From positions 992,001-1,056,000 of the forward strand of contig NZ_WSEL01000009.1 in assembly GCF_009758015.1 (NCBI RefSeq): a stretch of DNA of 64,000 bases, in the 5' to 3' direction. Origin of the DNA: Ramlibacter pinisoli. Its GTDB lineage: Bacteria; Pseudomonadota; Gammaproteobacteria; Burkholderiales; Burkholderiaceae_C. The notes below the pieces were generated by a model. That model saw nothing but the letters and a program-made list of their open reading frames with translations. It ran no database searches and had not been told where the DNA came from. Both the position numbers and the translations under genes were made by a program. Shown one piece after another: positions 59,540 to 64,000 of the stretch (within the stretch, counting starts at the first letter, position 1; the number at the start of each line of letters is the position of its first letter).

Positions 59540-60373
59540 CTGCTCCCTGCCGCGCCCGCGACCGCGCCCCTGCTGGAGGTGGACCGGCTCACGCTGTCCT
59601 TCGGCGGCGTCCGGGCGCTCGACGAGGTGTCGTTCTCGGTGGCGCCGGGCTCCATCACCTCGGTGATCGGCCCCAACGGCGCCGGCAAGACCTCGGTCTT
59701 CAACACCATCTCCGGCTTCTACCGGCCCGGCGGCGGGTCGGTGCGCTTCGCCGGCCAGGACATCACGCGGCTCGCGCCGCCGCGCCGCGCCGCGCTGGGC
59801 CTGGCGCGCACGTTCCAGAACATCGCGCTGTTCCGCGGCCTCACGGTGCTGGACAACATCAAGCTGGGGCGGCACTGCCACCTGAAGACCGGCGCGCTGG
59901 GCGCGCTGTTCTACTCGCCGGCCGCGCGCCACGAGGAGGAAGCGCTGCGCGAGGAGATCGAGGAACGCATCATCGATTTCCTCGAGATCGACCACATCCG
60001 CAAGGCGCCGGTCGGCGCCCTGCCCTACGGCCTGCAGAAGCGCGTGGAGCTGGCGCGGGCGCTCGCCATGAAGCCGCGCCTGCTGCTGCTGGACGAGCCG
60101 GTCGCCGGCATGAACCGCGAGGAGACCGAGGACATGGCGCGCTTCATCCTCGAGGTGCGGCGCGAGTGGGGCGTGACGGTGCTGATGGTGGAGCACGACA
60201 TGGGCATGGTGATGGACCTGTCCGACCACGTTGCCGTCCTCAACTTCGGCAGGGTGATCGCGCAGGGGCTGCCCAAGGACGTGCAGGGCAACCCCGACGT
60301 CGTGAAGGCCTACCTGGGCTCGGGCGACGTGGCGCAACTGCGCGCGAGGTTCCGCGCGACGGTGGCTGCATGA
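59540..60373 (+). CDS. livG: Branched-chain amino-acid-type ABC transporter ATPase (LivG), CTG start
   Basis: A 277-residue ATPase of the HAAT family. Walker A GPNGAGKT, Q-loop FQNIALFRGLTV, LivG-type signature region LPYGLQKRVELARALA, Walker B LLLLDEPVAGMN and the switch His in VEHDMG. The start is unusual: AAGGAG at 59528-59533 is placed six bases before CTG 59540, and the next in-frame start, GTG 59579, would remove the first beta-strand (LLEV). An in-frame stop at 59504 excludes longer versions. It overlaps livH by four bases. The substrate may be an amino acid, amide or urea-like compound. Confidence 0.88.
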   Translation: MLPAAPATAPLLEVDRLTLSFGGVRALDEVSFSVAPGSITSVIGPNGAGKTSVFNTISGFYRPGGGSVRFAGQDITRLAPPRRAALGLARTFQNIALFRGLTVLDNIKLGRHCHLKTGALGALFYSPAARHEEEALREEIEERIIDFLEIDHIRKAPVGALPYGLQKRVELARALAMKPRLLLLDEPVAGMNREETEDMARFILEVRREWGVTVLMVEHDMGMVMDLSDHVAVLNFGRVIAQGLPKDVQGNPDVVKAYLGSGDVAQLRARFRATVAA

Positions 60374-61254
60374 CCATCGACTGGTGGCTCCTGTTCGAGA
60401 TCGTGCTGTCCGGCCTGGGGGCGGGCGGCCTGTACGCCCTCACCGGCCTGGCGTTCGTCACCATCTACAAGGCCACCCGGGTCGTCAACATCGCCATCGG
60501 CGAGATGCTGATGGTCGGCGCCTACCTGTTCTTCGCCTTCAGCGCCGGCCTGAATCTGCCCGTGTGGGCCGCCATCCTCGCGGCGCTGGTGGCCTCGGGC
60601 GCGTTCGGCGCGCTGGTCGAGCGCGTGATGATCCGGCCCATGCTCGGCGAGTCGCCGATCTCGTCGTTCATGGTGACGGTCGGCCTGGGCTCCATCCTGG
60701 TCGGCATCGTGGAACTGGTGTGGACCGCCGACCAGCAGCGCCTGCCGGAGTTCTTCCCGGCCGCGCCGGTGAAGATCGGCGACGCCATGCTGTCGTCCAA
60801 GGTGGTGTGGGGGTTCGCGGTGGCCGTGCTGCTGATCGGCGCCGTGCTGCTGGCCTTGCGCTTCTGGCGCGGCGGTGTCGCCCTGCGGGCCACTGCCTCG
60901 GACCAGCAGGCGGCCTACTCGATGGGCATCGACGTGCCGCGGGTGTTCTCGCTCGCCTGGGTCGGCGCCGCGATGATCGCCTGCGTCGCCGGCATCGTGG
61001 TCGGCTCCATCGGCGGGATCTCCTCCGTGATGGGCGTGTTCGGCCTGTCGGTGCTGGTGGTGGTGATCTTCGGCGGCCTCGACAGCGTGCTGGGCGCGCT
61101 GGTGGGCGGCCTGGTCGTCGGCATGGTCGAGGCCCTGGCGGGGTTCTACCTCGGCGGCGAGTACCGCCTGCTGGCCACCTTCCTGCTGCTGGTGCTGGTG
61201 CTGCTGGTGCGCCCCTACGGCCTGTTCGGCACCCACGAGATCGAGAGGCTGTAG
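60370..61254 (+). CDS. livH: Branched-chain amino-acid-type ABC permease (LivH)
   Basis: A 294-residue integral membrane permease with about eight helices. GAGGLYALTGLAFVTIYKAT and VVNIAIGEMLMVGAY at the N-terminus, GLGSILVGIVELVW, RATASDQQAAYSMGIDVPRV (cytoplasmic loop contacting the ATPase), and FGGLDSVLGALVGGLVVG at the C-terminus match LivH. It starts within the livG stop (ATGA) and ends directly against livM. It forms the inner-membrane pore with LivM. Confidence 0.95.
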   Translation: MTIDWWLLFEIVLSGLGAGGLYALTGLAFVTIYKATRVVNIAIGEMLMVGAYLFFAFSAGLNLPVWAAILAALVASGAFGALVERVMIRPMLGESPISSFMVTVGLGSILVGIVELVWTADQQRLPEFFPAAPVKIGDAMLSSKVVWGFAVAVLLIGAVLLALRFWRGGVALRATASDQQAAYSMGIDVPRVFSLAWVGAAMIACVAGIVVGSIGGISSVMGVFGLSVLVVVIFGGLDSVLGALVGGLVVGMVEALAGFYLGGEYRLLATFLLLVLVLLVRPYGLFGTHEIERL

Positions 61255-62295
61255 ATGCGCATCGGCACCGCCCGGCAGACCTACGCCGCCGACGCGGCGC
61301 TGTTCGACACGCCGACGCAGCGCGCCTGGCTCGCCGTGCTGGCCGTGGCGCTGCTGGGGTTCCCGTTCCTGGCCTCCGAGTACTGGCTGTACCTCGCCTG
61401 CCTGGTCGCCATCCACATCCTCAGTGCCACCGGGCTGAACATCCTCACCGGCTACACCGGCCTGGTCAGCCTGGGGCAGGCGGCGTTCATGGGCGTCGGC
61501 GCGTACACGGTCGCCATCCTGCAGCAGCGCTGGGGCGTGCCCTCGCTGCTGTCGCTGGCGGCCGCGGGCCTGGCCGCGCTGCTGCTGGGCCTGCTGGTCG
61601 GCCTGCCCTCGCTGCGCGTCAAGGGCCTGTACCTCGCGATCGCCACCATCGCGGCCGGCGTGCTGGCGCACTTCGCCTTCTCGCACTTCACCACGGTGAC
61701 GGGCGGCTCGGCCGGCCTGACGGTCAGGCCGGCGTCGGTGCTGGGCATCGCGCTGGAAGACTCGTTCCGCTTCTACTGGCTGGTGCTGCCGCTCACGGCT
61801 GCCGGCCTGCTCGGGTCGGCCAACCTCCTGCGCACCCGCATCGGCCGTGCCTTCATCGCGATCCGCGACCGCGACATCTCGGCCGAGGTGCTGGGCATCC
61901 CGCTGCTGCGCTACAAGCTGCTCGCGTTCGCGATCTCCTCGTTCTACGCCGGCGTGGCCGGCGGCCTGTACGCCTTCTTCTTCCGCGCCATCACGCCGGA
62001 GACCTTCCCGCTGGTGCTGTCGATCTTCTTCCTGGCCGCGATCATCGTCGGCGGCCTGGGCACGGTGCTGGGCAGCATCCTGGGCGCGCTGTTCATGACG
62101 CTGGTTCCCGAGGTGCTCAAGTCCGTGATGGGCTGGCTGCCGCTGTCGGGCAACGCCACGCTCTACCTCTCGCCGGTGCGCACGATCGTGTTCGGCGCCC
62201 TGATCGTCCTGTTCCTCGTCTTCGAGCCGCTGGGCCTGGCCGAAGTGTGGCGGCGCGTGCGCCGCACGTTCCACCTGTGGCCCTTCCGCACCTGA
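61255..62295 (+). CDS. livM: Branched-chain amino-acid-type ABC permease (LivM)
   Basis: A 346-residue permease with about ten helices. The LivM signatures LNILTGYTGLVSLGQAAFMG, VGLPSLRVKGLYLAIATIAA, GRAFIAIRDRDISAEVLGI and IIVGGLGTVLGSILGALFM are all present. ATG 61255 abuts the livH stop with no gap. The binding-protein gene follows by 29 bp with its own AGGAGA, allowing higher expression of that protein. Confidence 0.95.
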   Translation: MRIGTARQTYAADAALFDTPTQRAWLAVLAVALLGFPFLASEYWLYLACLVAIHILSATGLNILTGYTGLVSLGQAAFMGVGAYTVAILQQRWGVPSLLSLAAAGLAALLLGLLVGLPSLRVKGLYLAIATIAAGVLAHFAFSHFTTVTGGSAGLTVRPASVLGIALEDSFRFYWLVLPLTAAGLLGSANLLRTRIGRAFIAIRDRDISAEVLGIPLLRYKLLAFAISSFYAGVAGGLYAFFFRAITPETFPLVLSIFFLAAIIVGGLGTVLGSILGALFMTLVPEVLKSVMGWLPLSGNATLYLSPVRTIVFGALIVLFLVFEPLGLAEVWRRVRRTFHLWPFRT

Positions 62296-62324
62296 GCCCG
62301 TTCCCGCCAACACCAGGAGACACC

Positions 62325-63518
62325 ATGAAGACCAAGCGCCAGTTCCTCGCCACCACGGCCGCCGCGGCCGCCGCGGCCGCCGCCGCCACCCTGCCCGGCC
62401 GCGTGCTCGCGCAGGCCCGGCCCGCCGCGCAGGAGGACATCGTCCTCGGCGCCTCGGTTCCCATGACCGGCGTGTTCGCGTTCGCCGGCATCGGCATCGA
62501 CGCCGGCATCAAGGACTACCTGGAGATCCTCAACGGCCAGGGCGGCATCAAGGGCCGCAAGGTGCGCTACGTGCCCGAGGACACCGGCTACAAGGTCGAC
62601 CAGTCGCTGGCCGCGTTCAAGAAGATCACCGGCGGCAACAAGGTCAACCTGTACTACGCCGACTCCACCGGCTTCGTGAAGGCGGTCAATCCGGAAGTCG
62701 ACCGCATGGGCAGCATCCTGATGACCGGCGCCTCGTTCGCGCGCGAGATCAGCAACGCCCAGAAGTACCCGATGCAGTTCATGGTGGGCCCCGACTACAG
62801 CGAGATGGTCGGCATCCTGCTGCAGTACATCGCCAAGGCCAAGCCGGGCGCCAAGGTCGCGATGGTCTATTCCGACACCGAGTTCGGCAAGGACCCCGTC
62901 GATGCCTACCGCGCCGACAGCAAGAAGCTGGGACTGAACCCGGTGCTGGAGATCGTCACGCCGCCCGGCAGCGTGGACGTGTCGACCGAGGTCATCAAGC
63001 TGCGCCGCGCCGACCCGGACTACACCATCTTCCACGGCTACGTGTCGGCCCCGATTCCCGAGTTCATCAACCAGGCGCGTGCGCAGGGCCTGAAGACCAG
63101 CTTCATGGGCACTTTCTGGACCATGGACAACAGCACGGTCATGAAGATGGGCCCGAATGCGGACGGCTTCATGGGCGTGATGCCCTACCGGTACTACTAC
63201 GACACCGAGGGCAAGGCTCCGATGCTCGAGCGCATCCGCAAGATGCGCCCCGAGTACCAGAGCACGGCGTACATGCAGGGCTTCCTGGCCACCATGCTGC
63301 TGACAGAGGCGGCGCGCCGCTGCATCGAGGCGGGCAACGAGCTCAATGGCAAGAACCTCAAGACGGCGCTCAGCTCGATCCGCAACTTCGACACCGGCGG
63401 CATCATCGGCGTGCCGCTGTCGATCAAGGGCAACTCGATCCCGATCGGCCGCATCTACAAGGCCGACTTCAAGCAGCAGAAGATGCTGCCGGTTTCCGAC
63501 TGGATCAGTCTGCAGTAA
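62325..63518 (+). CDS. livK: ABC transporter periplasmic binding protein (LivK type)
   Basis: A 397-residue exported binding protein. The signal peptide has an unbroken run of alanines (TTAAAAAAAAAAATLPGRVL), cleaving near LAQA. The fold signature of the leucine/isoleucine-binding family follows: IVLGASVPMTGVFAFAGIGI, INGQGGIKGRKV-like ILNGQGGIKGRKVRY, and KVAMVYSDTEFGK. The real ligand could be any amino acid or related compound. It stands fourth in the liv operon. Confidence 0.94.
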   Translation: MKTKRQFLATTAAAAAAAAAATLPGRVLAQARPAAQEDIVLGASVPMTGVFAFAGIGIDAGIKDYLEILNGQGGIKGRKVRYVPEDTGYKVDQSLAAFKKITGGNKVNLYYADSTGFVKAVNPEVDRMGSILMTGASFAREISNAQKYPMQFMVGPDYSEMVGILLQYIAKAKPGAKVAMVYSDTEFGKDPVDAYRADSKKLGLNPVLEIVTPPGSVDVSTEVIKLRRADPDYTIFHGYVSAPIPEFINQARAQGLKTSFMGTFWTMDNSTVMKMGPNADGFMGVMPYRYYYDTEGKAPMLERIRKMRPEYQSTAYMQGFLATMLLTEAARRCIEAGNELNGKNLKTALSSIRNFDTGGIIGVPLSIKGNSIPIGRIYKADFKQQKMLPVSDWISLQ

Positions 63519-63520
63519 AT

Positions 63521-63600
63521 GGCTCCCCCCCGAAGCGCCTCTGGCGCCTCCCCCTCGCGGGGGCGCCACCAGCGGCCCGGCACAGCCGGTTCCGCGGTGG
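63521..63600. repeat. GC-rich intergenic hairpin element
   Basis: Between the livK stop and the livF start is a sequence with nested inverted repeats: GAAGCGCCTCTGGCGCCTC and GGCGCC-T-CCCCC-TCGC-GGGGG-CGCC. I recognise this as the style of dispersed intergenic elements common in Comamonadaceae genomes. It may damp transcription or protect the livK mRNA 3' end. It is unrelated in sequence to the tandem units at 18617-19040. Confidence 0.6.
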
Positions 63601-63622
63601 CCCGCGCGAAGTCCCGCCCACC

Positions 63623-64000
63623 ATGCGCGTAGACGTTCCGTCCAGCGGCGGCGCGACCCAGGACACGATCCTGGCCGTCAACAACATCGAGGTGGTCTAC
63701 AACCACACGGTGCAGGTGCTGCGCGGGCTGTCGCTGGCGGTGCCGCGGGGCCAGGTGGTCGCGCTGCTGGGCAGCAACGGGGCAGGCAAGTCGACCACGC
63801 TGAAGGCCATCTCGCGCCTGCTCGAACTGCAGAACGGCGAGGTCACGCGCGGCGAGATCCGTTTCGACGGCGCCCCGGTGGCGCGGCGGCCGGCGCACCA
63901 GTTGGTGCGCGCGGGCCTGTTCCACGTGATGGAGGGCCGCCACGTGTTCGAGGACCTGACGGTCCACGAGAACCTGGTGGCCGCCACCTACGCGCTCACC
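63623..64000 (+). CDS. livF: Branched-chain amino-acid-type ABC ATPase (LivF), truncated by window end
   Basis: The first 126 residues of the second ATPase of the operon: NIEVVYNHTVQVLRGLSLAV, Walker A GSNGAGKST and the Q-loop region VMEGRHVFEDLTVHENL, typical of LivF. The signature and Walker B lie beyond base 64000. ATG 63623 is the first in-frame start; no strong ribosome-binding site is visible. It pairs with LivG as the ATPase heterodimer. Confidence 0.93.
   Translation, partial: MRVDVPSSGGATQDTILAVNNIEVVYNHTVQVLRGLSLAVPRGQVVALLGSNGAGKSTTLKAISRLLELQNGEVTRGEIRFDGAPVARRPAHQLVRAGLFHVMEGRHVFEDLTVHENLVAATYALT

Noticed and set aside
60310..62313. 667-residue minus-strand frame opposite livHM
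   Set aside because: It is Gln/His/Asp/Arg-rich antisense translation of membrane permease genes, with no domain-like pattern.

Overview
The window is GC-rich chromosomal DNA from a Gram-negative betaproteobacterium, most likely Burkholderiales/Comamonadaceae (Ramlibacter-, Variovorax- or Caldimonas-like). The reasons are several Bug-type tripartite tricarboxylate receptor proteins, tightly packed ABC catabolic operons with ATGA/GTGA overlaps, GcvA-like LysR regulators, and intergenic repeats of a kind I associate with that family. I see no phage, insertion sequence, plasmid function, CRISPR array, tRNA or rRNA gene.

1-2.4 kb: a partial metallophosphoesterase, a nucleotidyltransferase-fold protein, and a transglutaminase-fold protein that has lost its catalytic Cys and His. 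2.5-13.4 kb: a sugar or sugar-acid catabolic island. A cupin and a FadR-type GntR regulator diverge from a Tat-dependent sugar ABC transporter, an IlvD/Edd sugar-acid dehydratase, a PfkB-type KDG kinase, a DgoK-type kinase, a DgoA-type aldolase and an SDR dehydrogenase. Together they can import an aldose or aldonate, convert it to a 2-keto-3-deoxy acid, phosphorylate it and cleave it to pyruvate and glyceraldehyde-3-phosphate. 13.4-28.5 kb: two divergent lipoproteins, an aldehyde dehydrogenase, a NadM-Nudix fusion, three tandem REP-like units, two MFS exporters each with its own regulator (MarR, TetR) and a visible operator, TauE, glyoxalase I, an opine-dehydrogenase-family enzyme with a Bug protein, and an M23 peptidase.

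28.5-39.8 kb: a short KdpD/KdpE pair next to kup (not kdpFABC), a ferritin-like diiron protein divergent from a BBE-type flavoprotein, then a LysR-controlled module (AroE-like dehydrogenase, LysR, Bug, FAD oxidoreductase). In that module the same promoter architecture occurs twice. 39.9-53 kb: an accessory-looking stretch of small unknown proteins, NTF2-like and cupin proteins, two large PAS hybrid histidine kinases, an RsbRD-type histidine kinase, an intact transglutaminase and a GrdB-like protein.

53-64 kb: glutaminase and NADP glutamate dehydrogenase (convergent; glutamine to glutamate to 2-oxoglutarate), a GcvA-like LysR divergent from an aldolase/amidohydrolase/Bug catabolic operon, and a branched-chain amino-acid-type ABC operon (livG-H-M-K-F, the last cut by the window end) whose first gene appears to start at CTG.

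The observations I rate highest are the duplicated LysR promoter with identical geometry, the AroE homologue that keeps the catalytic Lys/Asp but lacks the shikimate-binding serines, the kdpDE-kup pairing, the livG CTG start, and the pseudo-transglutaminase. All names come from reading motifs; no database search was possible.
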